From Candidatus Saccharimonadota bacterium (lineage in GTDB: Bacteria; Patescibacteriota; Saccharimonadia; Saccharimonadales; Saccharimonadaceae): 64,000 nt of DNA. The stretch is taken from positions 42,183 through 106,182 of the forward strand of contig JAFWLE010000004.1 of NCBI GenBank assembly GCA_017511205.1, in the 5' to 3' direction. The translations under genes and the position numbers were made by a program. The notes under the pieces are model-generated. The model saw only the letters and a list, made by a program, of their open reading frames with translations, had not been told where the DNA came from and ran no database searches. This document shows, in pieces, positions 24,397 to 32,681 of the stretch (the stretch's first letter is position 1; each line of letters begins with the position of its first letter).

Positions 24397-26151
24397 ATGC
24401 AAGATTTAAAAGACCAACTTAAAAAAGTTATTCAAGACCTTTATGGTCTCGACTTTGACCTTGAAATCACTCCATCTCCAGAAAACGTTGACGCCGACTA
24501 TTCCACTAACGCTCCACTAAAACTTGCTAAAGAGTTGCATAAAAGCCCAAAGATGATTGCGGAGGAGCTGCAAAAGGCTTTTGTGAGCGTTCGCGCGGGC
24601 GGCAGCGAACGACGAAGCGAGTCCCGCGACGACAGGCGCGAGCGAGGAGGCGAACAAAAGGCTCTTGTAACTCCTCCAGGATTTCTGAATTTTGTTTTAA
24701 GTGATGATTATTTGTCTAATAAAATTGATGATTTATCCGAAGATTTTGAAGAAAACATTATTTCAGATGAATACAAGGGTAAGACCGTGATTTGCGAATT
24801 CAGCGACCCCAATCCCTTCAAAGTCCTCCACGTCGGCCATTTGTATACTTCCATCGTAGGTGACGCCATCTCTAATCTTTTTGAGTATGCCGGCGCCAAG
24901 GTGATTCGTGCCAATTTTGGCGGCGATGTCGGTCTCCACGTTGCCAAAACTATGTATGTCTTACGCCAGAAGAATCCTGATGAGCTAATAATTGAAGACA
25001 TTGCCAAGTGTTATATTGAGGGCACTGCGCTTTATGATGACGACGAAAAAGCCCATGCAGAAATTACTAAGCTCAATAAAGAGATTTATAAGATTAATTC
25101 CGAAGATCTCCATGATTCAGATCTCGCTCAGTTATACTGGCAGGGCAGAGAACTATCTTACGATTACTTCAAGAAGTTTTATAACTCCATTGGCGTGAAA
25201 TTTGACAAGTATTACCCCGAATCAACCGTTGCTGCTCTTGGTCTAAAAACTGTCAAAGAACAGCTTGAAAAAGGTGTTTACGAAAAAAGTGAAGGTGCCG
25301 TCATCTTTAATGGTGAAAAATACGGTCTTCATACTCGCGTCTTCATTAATAAAGAAGGCGTTCCAACCTACGAGGCTAAAGATGTCGGCCTGATTTTCAC
25401 CAAATGGCATGACTATCACTTTGATAAATCCGTTGTGATCACCGGCTCTGAGCAGCTCGATTACATGAAAGTAGTTTTAAAATCGGTAGAACAATACGCG
25501 CCTGAATTAGTTCAAAAAACTGTTCATCTTACGCACGGACTAGTCAAGCTTCCAGGCAATATCAAAATGTCCTCTCGAAAAGGGAATTTCCTAAAAGCCG
25601 TCGATGTTCTTGATATGGTTAAAAATGAACTTAAGTCTGCATATGACTCTGACGACGAAATTGTCTCCCTAGCTGCTACCAAGTACGCCTTTCTCAAATA
25701 CAAAATGGGTGGCGACATCATTTTCGACCCTAAAGAATCTGTCAAGATGACCGGCAATTCCGGCCCGTACCTCCTATATTCCGCCGTCCGCGCCAAAAAG
25801 ATTCTATCAAAGGCCGAGTGGCTCGAAGACAAGATTCAAGCGAGCATTCGCGTGGGCGGGAGCGAGCGAGGAGGCGAGCGAGGACTTATCTTCGAACCAT
25901 CTGAACGGGCCTTGATAAAAAAGATTTTGGAGTATAAGGGCATCTTACAGGATGCAGTTGCCGAAATGGCTCCTCACAAATTAGCAAATTACCTATATGA
26001 GCTCGCGCAAGACTTCAGTCGCTTTTATGAGAATTGTCCCGTAGCCGGCAGTAATCAAGAAGCACAGCGCTTAAAGCTCGTCCAAGTCTATCTAAAGACC
26101 ATGACCCACGGCCTCAAAATACTGGATATTAATATTCCGGAGGAAATGTAA
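24397..26151 (+). CDS. argS: Arginyl-tRNA synthetase
   Basis: The 584 residues carry the ArgRS N-terminal Add-1 domain, the class I HIGH-type motif in NPFKVLHVGHLYTSIVGD (about 146-163), the KMSKS-type KMSSRKGNF near residue 389 and the DALR anticodon domain (YLYELAQDFSRFYENCPV). It charges tRNA-Arg. Two Gly/Ser/Glu/Arg-rich insertions (about residues 64-89 and 484-500) come from GC-rich palindromic elements and break otherwise normal ArgRS sequence, the first just before TPPGFLNF. The stop overlaps the orn ATG. Confidence 0.96.
   Translation: MQDLKDQLKKVIQDLYGLDFDLEITPSPENVDADYSTNAPLKLAKELHKSPKMIAEELQKAFVSVRAGGSERRSESRDDRRERGGEQKALVTPPGFLNFVLSDDYLSNKIDDLSEDFEENIISDEYKGKTVICEFSDPNPFKVLHVGHLYTSIVGDAISNLFEYAGAKVIRANFGGDVGLHVAKTMYVLRQKNPDELIIEDIAKCYIEGTALYDDDEKAHAEITKLNKEIYKINSEDLHDSDLAQLYWQGRELSYDYFKKFYNSIGVKFDKYYPESTVAALGLKTVKEQLEKGVYEKSEGAVIFNGEKYGLHTRVFINKEGVPTYEAKDVGLIFTKWHDYHFDKSVVITGSEQLDYMKVVLKSVEQYAPELVQKTVHLTHGLVKLPGNIKMSSRKGNFLKAVDVLDMVKNELKSAYDSDDEIVSLAATKYAFLKYKMGGDIIFDPKESVKMTGNSGPYLLYSAVRAKKILSKAEWLEDKIQASIRVGGSERGGERGLIFEPSERALIKKILEYKGILQDAVAEMAPHKLANYLYELAQDFSRFYENCPVAGSNQEAQRLKLVQVYLKTMTHGLKILDINIPEEM
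24576..24665 (+). repeat. In-frame GC-rich palindromic insert in argS, first
   Basis: A GC-rich segment rich in GCGAGCGA-type words encodes VRAGGSERRSESRDDRRERG within ArgRS. The arms TTTTGT...GTTCGC and GCGAACAAAA pair imperfectly. Base composition departs sharply from the surrounding gene. Confidence 0.7.
25823..25895 (+). repeat. In-frame GC-rich palindromic insert in argS, second
   Basis: The arms TCGAAGACAAG and CTTATCTTCGA pair 10 of 11 bases. The core encodes IRVGGSERGGERG, which repeats the VRAGGSER wording of the first argS insert. Confidence 0.7.
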
Positions 26152-26675
26152 TGAAAAAAGCAAAACTTTTATGGGTCGACCTTGAAATGACCGGTCTCGA
26201 TCCCGAAAAAGATCAAATTTTAGAAGTCGCTGCTATTGCTACCGATATGGATTTAAACGAAATTGCGAACTACCAAGCTATAGTAAAAGTCCCCGAATCG
26301 TTAATGGATGAGCGCATGGTTGGTGAATTTTGGGAGAAGAATAACAAATCTCGCGATGCCTTAAAAGCTCAGAATAAAGATGGTAAGCCAGTCAAAGAAA
26401 TTGAGCAAGAATTACTCGATTTTATTAATCAAAACTGTGACAAAGAACTTTATCTTGCCGGTAATTCCATTCACCAAGATCGTAGATTCATTGAAAAGGA
26501 AATGCCGACTCTAAACAGCAAATTGCATTACCGTATGCTCGACGTCTCTGCCTGGAAGATTTACTTTGAAAATGCCTTAGGAAAGAAATTTATCAAACCG
26601 GAAAATCACCGCGCTCTAGATGACATTAACGGCAGTATAGAGGAACTGAAATGGTACCTGACCTTTCTAAAATAA
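26151..26675 (+). CDS. orn: Oligoribonuclease (DEDDh 3'-5' exonuclease)
   Basis: At 174 residues this is the usual Orn length. Exo I is LWVDLEMTGLDPEKDQILE (catalytic Asp and Glu), exo II is AGNSIHQDRRF, and exo III is HRALDDINGSIEEL with the catalytic His and Asp. It degrades the 2-5-nt RNA fragments left by other nucleases. The ATG overlaps the argS stop, and the 3' end overlaps the next gene by 25 bases, indicating one operon. Confidence 0.95.
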   Translation: MKKAKLLWVDLEMTGLDPEKDQILEVAAIATDMDLNEIANYQAIVKVPESLMDERMVGEFWEKNNKSRDALKAQNKDGKPVKEIEQELLDFINQNCDKELYLAGNSIHQDRRFIEKEMPTLNSKLHYRMLDVSAWKIYFENALGKKFIKPENHRALDDINGSIEELKWYLTFLK

Positions 26676-26935
26676 GCGGTCTTGGCGATTTTGAAGAAAA
26701 GCCTGAAAAAACTCACGCTATTTATTTAAAAGGCGAGAAGGCTTTTCTTGTCGTTAACAAAAATACCATCGAAATACGCTGTGACAAAGAACTAAGTAAA
26801 ACCCTCCAAGAAGAATACGAGTCTGTCATGGAGTCGCGCTACTTCGGAAGGGGTGGTATTGAGATTGTTTTAGCCAATCAATTAAGTCCCCAAGAACTTG
26901 AGGACTTAATTCGGCTTAGTTATAATTTAAGCTAA
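26651..26935 (+). CDS. MmcQ/YjbR-like protein
   Basis: The 94 residues match the second half of the small MmcQ/YjbR (CyaY-like fold) family: AIYLKGEKAFLVVNKNTIE (strand), then LQEEYESVMESRYFGRGGIE and ELEDLIRLSYNLS. The family is common and of unsettled function, possibly DNA binding. It starts inside orn with GAGGAA upstream, so translation is probably coupled. The overlap of 25 bases is unusual but both frames are intact, which argues against a sequencing error. Confidence 0.7.
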   Translation: MVPDLSKISGLGDFEEKPEKTHAIYLKGEKAFLVVNKNTIEIRCDKELSKTLQEEYESVMESRYFGRGGIEIVLANQLSPQELEDLIRLSYNLS

Positions 26936-27334
26936 TTATTTCTTCTTATTTTCTTCTTTTGCAGCCTTTTTTGCATCACGGCGACGATTCAAACGGTTCA
27001 TCGCTTTAATAATCATAAAGATTACCCATGCAATAATGAGGAACTCGACTACATTTTGAATAAAATTACCGTAAGCAATTACTGCTTCATCGCCAGTCCC
27101 AAAGAAATTTGGAATGCGAACTGCTAGTTTTGTAAAGTCTACGCCACCTGCAATTAAACCGACAATCGGCATCACAATATCATTTACTAATGAATTCACA
27201 ATTGCCGTAAAAGCGCCACCTACTGCAACACCTACTGCGAGATCAATCATCGAACCACGATTGATGAATTCGATAAACTCTTCTTTTAGACCTTGTTTTT
27301 CCTTGAGTTTTGCCGCCTCCTCAGATTTTGCCAT
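26936..27334 (-). CDS. mscL: Large-conductance mechanosensitive channel MscL
   Basis: The 132 residues include the N-terminal amphipathic helix and first membrane helix signature [20 protein letters not shown], the periplasmic loop and second helix ([20 protein letters not shown]), and a basic C-terminal bundle. It opens under membrane tension to release solutes on osmotic downshock. AAGGAG precedes the start. It converges on the MmcQ-like gene with no gap. Confidence 0.95.
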   Translation of the reverse strand: MAKSEEAAKLKEKQGLKEEFIEFINRGSMIDLAVGVAVGGAFTAIVNSLVNDIVMPIVGLIAGGVDFTKLAVRIPNFFGTGDEAVIAYGNFIQNVVEFLIIAWVIFMIIKAMNRLNRRRDAKKAAKEENKKK

Positions 27335-27346
27335 ATAACTCCTTTT

Positions 27347-27961
27347 TTAATTATTAACTTCTGAAAAATCATTGAACTTATCATATAAATTTTCCAGACT
27401 ACTCAAATTGTTTTCGACTATTTCGGTCAAAGCTTCGTTCTTAGTGGATTTCAAAACTTTATTTTCCTCCGACATTAATATCGACATCTCATATGCAATC
27501 TTATGAGCAAAAATCCGATCCAAAATACCATTGATTTTTGCCTCGAACAGTTCAGTTTCGAGCTCCTCCCTTTCTGATTCCGCTTTTTCTGCTGATTTCT
27601 CCAATTCCTTATCCTTTATATTATACTTCTCAGTTAAGTAACCTTTTAGCTTATTGCTTCCATCTGACAAAATTGTCGAGAGGGAAGCGCTAATCGATCT
27701 AAGGTCAGATGACTTGACGTCAGGTTGATATTTATTAATAACCTCATCAGTATTGCTCATATGAAGGTATAAGTCGATGGTAAGATTTTTCTCTCCTCCT
27801 TTACCTCCGCTTAGTACTGCGCCAAGAATAATTATTATAATTAATAAAACAACGCTAACTATTCCGATTTTCACAAACTTTGAAGATAGCATACTATTTT
27901 TTTGTTTTGCGACCGGCCGATTAGTTGCCGCAATTTGATTAAGATATTCTTGCCCGTCCAT
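27347..27961 (-). CDS. Single-pass membrane protein, unknown
   Basis: The 204 residues comprise a short cytoplasmic N-terminus, one membrane helix (about 29-52: FVKIGIVSVVLLIIIIILGA) and a predominantly helical outer domain with a Glu/Lys coiled coil (KSAEKAESEREELETELFEA). No domain is recognised. It is divergent from dnaG and shares with it a palindromic -10 box. The start-to-(-10) distance is 8 bases, so it too is probably leaderless or nearly so. Confidence 0.7.
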   Translation of the reverse strand: MDGQEYLNQIAATNRPVAKQKNSMLSSKFVKIGIVSVVLLIIIIILGAVLSGGKGGEKNLTIDLYLHMSNTDEVINKYQPDVKSSDLRSISASLSTILSDGSNKLKGYLTEKYNIKDKELEKSAEKAESEREELETELFEAKINGILDRIFAHKIAYEMSILMSEENKVLKSTKNEALTEIVENNLSSLENLYDKFNDFSEVNN

Positions 27962-27965
27962 ATGC

Positions 27966-27975
27966 TATAATTATA
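27966..27975. promoter_or_regulatory. Bidirectional palindromic -10 element
   Basis: TATAATTATA reads as TATAAT on both strands. The dnaG ATG is 6 bases away on the plus strand and the divergent ATG 8 bases away on the minus strand, so only 16 bases separate the two coding regions. Confidence 0.65.
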
Positions 27976-27977
27976 CC

Positions 27978-29606
27978 ATGAATGACGCGAAGGAGGAAAT
28001 CAAATCTCGTCTCGCGGTGGAGGACGTTGTCGGTCAATACGTAGAATTGAAGCGCGCCGGTCGCAATCTCAAAGGCCGCTCCCCCTGGGGTGTCGACAAA
28101 ACTCCCAGCTTCATGGTCTCACCCGAAAAAGGCATCTGGCATGATTTTTCTGCGAATAAAGGTGGTGACATCTTTACCTTTATTATGGAAGTCGAAGGCG
28201 TTGGTTTCAGGGAAGCTCTCGAAAAACTCGCGGCTCAAGCTGGCGTTGACCTTTCCAAATATCACGGTGGTGATGCCAAGGTTTCTGCTAAGAAAGCTCG
28301 TGCGAAAGCCGCTCTTTCTCTCGCCACTAAGTATTACCAAGCCTGCCTTGTCAAAAACAAACCAGTTTGCGAATATGTATTTTATAAAAGAAACCTCAAT
28401 CGTGCCACTGTTGCCGAGTTTAAAATAGGCTATGCTCCCGCTTCAGGCAAAGCCCTTCTGAATGTTCTTAAAAAGCACGGTTTTACCGAAGCAGAACTAG
28501 ACGCCGCTGGTTTGCTAAATCGTTTCAAATCTGACCTGTTCCGCAACCGTATGACGGTGCCATTCATCGATGTTTCAGGCGATGTGATTGGTTTTACTGC
28601 TCGGGTGCTTGATAAATCCGAGCCTAAGTATCTAAACACCCCTGAAACCATCCTCTTTAATAAGTCAAAATATATATTCGGCCTTTATCAAGCCAAGGAA
28701 TCCATCCGTCGCGAAAACTTTGTTGTAATTGTCGAGGGCAACATGGACGTTATCTCTTCGCATCAGGCTGGCGTCAAAACGGCGGTTGCGACTTCTGGCA
28801 CCGCCATGACTGAGCAACATCTCAAAATTCTTTCCCGCCTAACTAACGATATCCGTTTAGCTTATGACGGTGACGCCGCCGGTGTCAAAGCTACCGAACG
28901 AGCCATTATGTTGGCTGGCGATCTCGGTATTGATCTTTCAGTCATATCTGACTATCACGGTGCCAAAGATCCTGATGAACTCATTCAAAAAGATCCCAAA
29001 CTTTGGCAAAAAGCCGTCAGTGATCGTATCCCAGCCGTTGATTGGCTTCTTGAAAAATACGAAGAAAACCTTGATCTTTCTACTGCCCCTGATAAACGTA
29101 AATATTCAGATATTGCCCTAAAACTTCTAGATTATGTTAAAGATGAAGTCGAAAGATCCAGTTACGAGAAAAAAATTGCCCAGAAATTAGATGTTACGGT
29201 TGAAATTTTACGCGAAAAAGGCGATCGTCTCGAAAAAAAGCTTAGTTCCACTAAAAAATATCTTAAATCCCCTAAAACTACTATCAAAAATGCCAAATTA
29301 GAAAAACTCGAAAACTCTCTTCTTGCTCTTAAGGTCTATGGTGGTCTCACCAAAACCAAAATTCCTCTCGAAATTCCCGAAGACGACACGCGTCTAGCTG
29401 AGCTCGAACTCATTTTTAATCATGAACACGAAAACACTAAAGATGCCGATCTAGAAACCGAAGCTACTGAACTTCTAGTGCGTTATCAGGATGCTTTGAA
29501 ACAACAAAATATCGCCGATTTATCTGCCAAACTAGAGGAAACCGACGAAGATTCCGATGAATATCTGGCTATTTTACGTAAAATTCAGGATTTGCAGCGG
29601 AGTTAA
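27978..29606 (+). CDS. dnaG: DNA primase with degenerate zinc-binding domain
   Basis: The 542-residue primase has the N-terminal domain (VVGQYVELKRAGRNLKG), the RNA polymerase core and the TOPRIM motifs (VIVEGNMDVI and YDGDAAGVKATERA with the metal-binding Asp residues), then a short helicase-binding end. The CHC2 zinc ribbon is recognisable from TPSFMVSPEKGIWHDFSANK, but all four metal ligands are replaced: Ser35, Gly38, Asp56 and Ala59 stand where Cys, His, Cys, Cys are expected. The fold must be stabilised without zinc. It is immediately upstream of rpoD, the classical dnaG-rpoD pairing. Confidence 0.94.
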   Translation: MNDAKEEIKSRLAVEDVVGQYVELKRAGRNLKGRSPWGVDKTPSFMVSPEKGIWHDFSANKGGDIFTFIMEVEGVGFREALEKLAAQAGVDLSKYHGGDAKVSAKKARAKAALSLATKYYQACLVKNKPVCEYVFYKRNLNRATVAEFKIGYAPASGKALLNVLKKHGFTEAELDAAGLLNRFKSDLFRNRMTVPFIDVSGDVIGFTARVLDKSEPKYLNTPETILFNKSKYIFGLYQAKESIRRENFVVIVEGNMDVISSHQAGVKTAVATSGTAMTEQHLKILSRLTNDIRLAYDGDAAGVKATERAIMLAGDLGIDLSVISDYHGAKDPDELIQKDPKLWQKAVSDRIPAVDWLLEKYEENLDLSTAPDKRKYSDIALKLLDYVKDEVERSSYEKKIAQKLDVTVEILREKGDRLEKKLSSTKKYLKSPKTTIKNAKLEKLENSLLALKVYGGLTKTKIPLEIPEDDTRLAELELIFNHEHENTKDADLETEATELLVRYQDALKQQNIADLSAKLEETDEDSDEYLAILRKIQDLQRS

Positions 29607-29647
29607 ACTTATTGCATTATTTTTTATAATATACTATACTTAAACTA

Positions 29648-30622
29648 ATGGACTTGAAAAATGATGATATTTTGAATGCAAAAGATATAGCATTTGATAT
29701 TGATGAACCAGAAACTGACGATTTGGAAAGAGAAGAAGAGCTTTCCGATGAGGAGCTTGCTATTACCGCGGAGAATGTTGATTCTTTTGCAGATGATTCT
29801 GTGCGGCTTTATCTACGTGAAATCGGCAAAATCCCTCTTCTCACTCCTGAAGAAGAAGCTGACCTTGCTCAACGTATTGTGAAAGGCGACAAAGCTGCTA
29901 AAGACAAAATGGTTGAGTCAAATATGCGCCTTGTCGTTTCTATTGCTAAGCGTTACGGTGGTCGTGGCCTAGATTTTCTTGATTTAATTCAAGAGGGCAA
30001 TACTGGTCTTCTACGTGCTGTCGAAAAATTTGATCCTGAAAAGGGCTTTAAGTTTTCTACTTATGCTACTTGGTGGGTGCGTCAAGCTATTACTCGCGCT
30101 ATCGCTGACCAAGCTCGTACTATTCGTATCCCAGTGCACATGGTTGAAACTATCAATAAAGTCTTACGTACCACCCGTAAACTCACCTCCGAACTTAATC
30201 GTGAACCGACCAACGAAGAAATCGCCAAGGCTCTCGATATGGACGTTGATAAAGTCGATTACGTTATGCGTATCAAACAAGACATCGCCTCTCTCGATGC
30301 TTCCATCAGCCGAGAAGGTGACGATGAAGATTCTGTGCTAGGCGATTTTGTCGAGGATGAAGAACGTGATTCGCCCGAAGATTCTGCCGCCAATCAGATT
30401 TTGAAAGAACAACTTTCTGAAATTATCGCTACGCTTACTGACCGTGAACAAAAAATTATACGTCTGCGTTTTGGTATCGGTGGTGGACGTCCGCATACCC
30501 TAGAAGAAGTCGGTGCCGAATTTGACGTCACGCGTGAACGCATTCGTCAAATCGAAGCAAAAGCCCTTTCTAAACTTCGTAAGAATAAAGATACGAAAAA
30601 ACTACATGAATATTTGAGGTAA
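29648..30622 (+). CDS. rpoD: Primary sigma factor (sigma-70)
   Basis: The 324 residues contain region 1.2 ([20 protein letters not shown]), region 2 ([37 protein letters not shown]), region 3 and region 4 with the helix-turn-helix [20 protein letters not shown]. Region 1.1 is reduced to an acidic ~45-residue tail. As the vegetative sigma factor it should recognise the TGNTATAAT boxes seen throughout the window. The preceding TATACT suggests its own promoter between dnaG and rpoD. Confidence 0.96.
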   Translation: MDLKNDDILNAKDIAFDIDEPETDDLEREEELSDEELAITAENVDSFADDSVRLYLREIGKIPLLTPEEEADLAQRIVKGDKAAKDKMVESNMRLVVSIAKRYGGRGLDFLDLIQEGNTGLLRAVEKFDPEKGFKFSTYATWWVRQAITRAIADQARTIRIPVHMVETINKVLRTTRKLTSELNREPTNEEIAKALDMDVDKVDYVMRIKQDIASLDASISREGDDEDSVLGDFVEDEERDSPEDSAANQILKEQLSEIIATLTDREQKIIRLRFGIGGGRPHTLEEVGAEFDVTRERIRQIEAKALSKLRKNKDTKKLHEYLR

Positions 30623-30627
30623 ACCAA

Positions 30628-30990
30628 ATGAAGAAGATCGTTTCACTAATCATGGCTTGTCTTATGCCGTTTTTGGTGGCTACGCCAGTTCTAGCAACTA
30701 GCGAGAGCGAATCATTTGGTGTTGAAACCGCTATCCTAAAAGAATGTTCTGATGAAAAAGACGGCGTAGTCTGTCTTCTCAACCTCGTGATTGACATTAT
30801 GACTATCGGCATCGGTATTCTTGGAGTTATCGGCATTACAATCGTAGGTATTCAATATCTTACTGCTGGCGGTAACGAAGAAAAAACTCGCAAAGCTAAA
30901 ACTCGGATGTTCGATATTGTCATCGGCCTTGTTGCTTATGCCGCAGTTTATGGCCTACTCAAATGGCTTTTACCAGCGTTTAATTCTTAA
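30628..30990 (+). CDS. Small VirB2/TrbC-like membrane protein
   Basis: The 120 residues begin with a signal peptide (MKKIVSLIMACLMPFLVATP, cleavage after VLA), have a Cys pair (KECSDEKDGVVCL) and two hydrophobic helices joined by the short basic loop NEEKTRKAKTR. This is the layout of VirB2/TrbC conjugative pilin subunits. Only 5 bases separate it from rpoD. No other type IV secretion gene is in the window, so a pilin role is inferred from shape alone. Confidence 0.6.
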   Translation: MKKIVSLIMACLMPFLVATPVLATSESESFGVETAILKECSDEKDGVVCLLNLVIDIMTIGIGILGVIGITIVGIQYLTAGGNEEKTRKAKTRMFDIVIGLVAYAAVYGLLKWLLPAFNS

Positions 30991-30999
30991 GGAGTTTAT

Positions 31000-31902
31000 A
31001 TGCAAAGATTAATCTTAGTCTATAACCCCCGTTCATCCCGTTTTTCCGATGTACAAAAAAACGTGCTTGATCGAACCCATGATCTCAAAGGATTTACTAT
31101 CGGTAAATACGAAATTGCCCCCACGAATCTTGATGACAATACCACCAAACTCTCCAAAATTTTGCGTAACGGCGACCTATTGTTGTCTGCTGGTGGTGAT
31201 GCAACCGGTGTGATTTGTACCAACGCCATTATCAAATCAGAAAAAGATGTGATTCTTTCGGTTTTACCATATGGCAACTTCAATGATCTTGCTCGCACTC
31301 TCGGCACGAAAACCTTTGACGATGTTTTCAGCCGTCGAGAGCAGAAATTATATCCGTTAGAGATTATCGTTGACGGCAAATTTTTCCGCTATGCTACTTG
31401 TTATGTGACAATCGGCATGACCGCTGCCGCTGTAAAGCTTTATGATACTCCTAAGATGCGCGCTAAACTAAAAACTAATTTTGGCCGCAAAATTAGCTCC
31501 TATACAGAGCTTGCTAGCTGGTATTTCAAAAATCGTCATAAACAAGTTTTCTTGCCAGAGTTTAAATTAAACGGTAAAAAAACTCATCCCAAAACTTCTG
31601 ATTATGCCGCAGTCAACGGTCGCTCTATGGCCCGCGTTATGAAAGGTGGGGAAGATTATCTTGATCCTACGCATTTTCGCAGTGAAACTGACCGTCTCAC
31701 TAGCTTTTATCGTTTAGCCAAACTTATGTCTCGTAGCATTTTCTCACGTGTTCCAGGTTCTGTCACTACTGGCGATGTGCTAGAATTCGAAAAACCTGCC
31801 ACTTTCACGCTCCAGGCCGAAGGTGAATCCAAAGATTTTAAGGATGTTAAAAAAATTGAAATTATAAAAGGAGCAAAATGTCTGAAAGTAATCGCGAATT
31901 AG
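31000..31902 (+). CDS. Diacylglycerol/lipid kinase family protein
   Basis: The 300 residues show the DAGK/YegS pattern: the N-terminal RLILVYNPRSS, the glycine-rich nucleotide loop LLLSAGGDATG, and SVLPYGNFNDLARTLG, the equivalent of the GTxNDxAR motif. The C-terminal beta domain (VTTGDVLEFEKPATFTLQAE) resembles the family end. It phosphorylates a lipid or sphingosine-like substrate; which one cannot be told. AAGGAG precedes the ATG, and the end overlaps the next gene by 25 bases. Confidence 0.88.
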   Translation: MQRLILVYNPRSSRFSDVQKNVLDRTHDLKGFTIGKYEIAPTNLDDNTTKLSKILRNGDLLLSAGGDATGVICTNAIIKSEKDVILSVLPYGNFNDLARTLGTKTFDDVFSRREQKLYPLEIIVDGKFFRYATCYVTIGMTAAAVKLYDTPKMRAKLKTNFGRKISSYTELASWYFKNRHKQVFLPEFKLNGKKTHPKTSDYAAVNGRSMARVMKGGEDYLDPTHFRSETDRLTSFYRLAKLMSRSIFSRVPGSVTTGDVLEFEKPATFTLQAEGESKDFKDVKKIEIIKGAKCLKVIAN

Positions 31903-32681
31903 CCCAAGTTGTTTCTTATATGAAAGCCCACTGGCCTTCTACGGTGAAACCAGAGTGGCAAGTAGAAATCACGGAATATCCAGCGATTTTGAAACAAGTT
32001 TTAGCCGATTTTGTGCCTGGCAGCACTAAAAACCACAAACTATTTCGCATTGCCGGCGTTTCTGGCTCTGGCAAAACCACTCAAATTCTTCCTGCTGTAG
32101 AAGCTTATTGTGATAAAAATAGTCTACATCCTATTTTAATTGCTGCCCGGCGTTTTGTAGAATACCACCCCCACTATCAAGAGATCAAGGATTTCTACGG
32201 CACAGAAAACCTTCGCAAAATGACCGATGAATTCTCTACAATTATGCTTTTTCTTAGCTTATCCGAATTAATTAAACAGGGTTACGACATTATTTTGGAT
32301 GTCACCTTGCTTTCTTCCGAGATGGAAGGAATTCTCTTAAGAATGTTGGAAAAAGGGAACTATGATTTACTAATTTTGATGGCGGCGGTTTCACCAACTG
32401 TCACCGAGCATTTTCTAAAAGATCGCGCTTGGCGCCACACCAAAGCAACCGAAGAAGAATTTGTCAAGGCCACTTCTGAAGCATTAAAATTTTACGCCAC
32501 TTCGAAACCCGAAACTCGCATCATCATCTGGAGCGTATACGATAAGCCTCCAGTCTATGATGGCATAATCAAAGACTGTATCAAAATATTCAACGATTAC
32601 TCTTCTCGCAAAGGTTTACCCGCTCGCGACGACGCTGCTCGCCGCGAGGCAAAAGTAAAATATCTTACAGCCCTTAATTAG
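31878..32681 (+). CDS. P-loop kinase, zeta-toxin-like
   Basis: The 267 residues carry Walker A GVSGSGKTTQ near residue 55, then a pattern similar to zeta-toxin/AAA_33 kinases: DIILDVTLLS (the Asp-containing second strand) and RAWRHTKATEEEF as a lid-like basic segment. Zeta kinases phosphorylate UDP-amino sugars and others modify small metabolites. No antitoxin partner is visible. It overlaps the lipid kinase gene by 25 bases with a good AAGGAG, and its 3' end overlaps the convergent serpin gene by 8 bases. Confidence 0.65.
   Translation: MSESNRELAQVVSYMKAHWPSTVKPEWQVEITEYPAILKQVLADFVPGSTKNHKLFRIAGVSGSGKTTQILPAVEAYCDKNSLHPILIAARRFVEYHPHYQEIKDFYGTENLRKMTDEFSTIMLFLSLSELIKQGYDIILDVTLLSSEMEGILLRMLEKGNYDLLILMAAVSPTVTEHFLKDRAWRHTKATEEEFVKATSEALKFYATSKPETRIIIWSVYDKPPVYDGIIKDCIKIFNDYSSRKGLPARDDAARREAKVKYLTALN

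Noticed and set aside
24397..26151. argS as a pseudogene because of its odd Arg/Gly/Ser segments
   Set aside because: Both inserts keep the frame, and all catalytic motifs and the anticodon domain are intact.
26651..26935. Frameshift between orn and the MmcQ-like gene
   Set aside because: orn has its complete length and ends normally; the second frame has its own GAGG site and a family match, so the 25-base overlap is taken as real.
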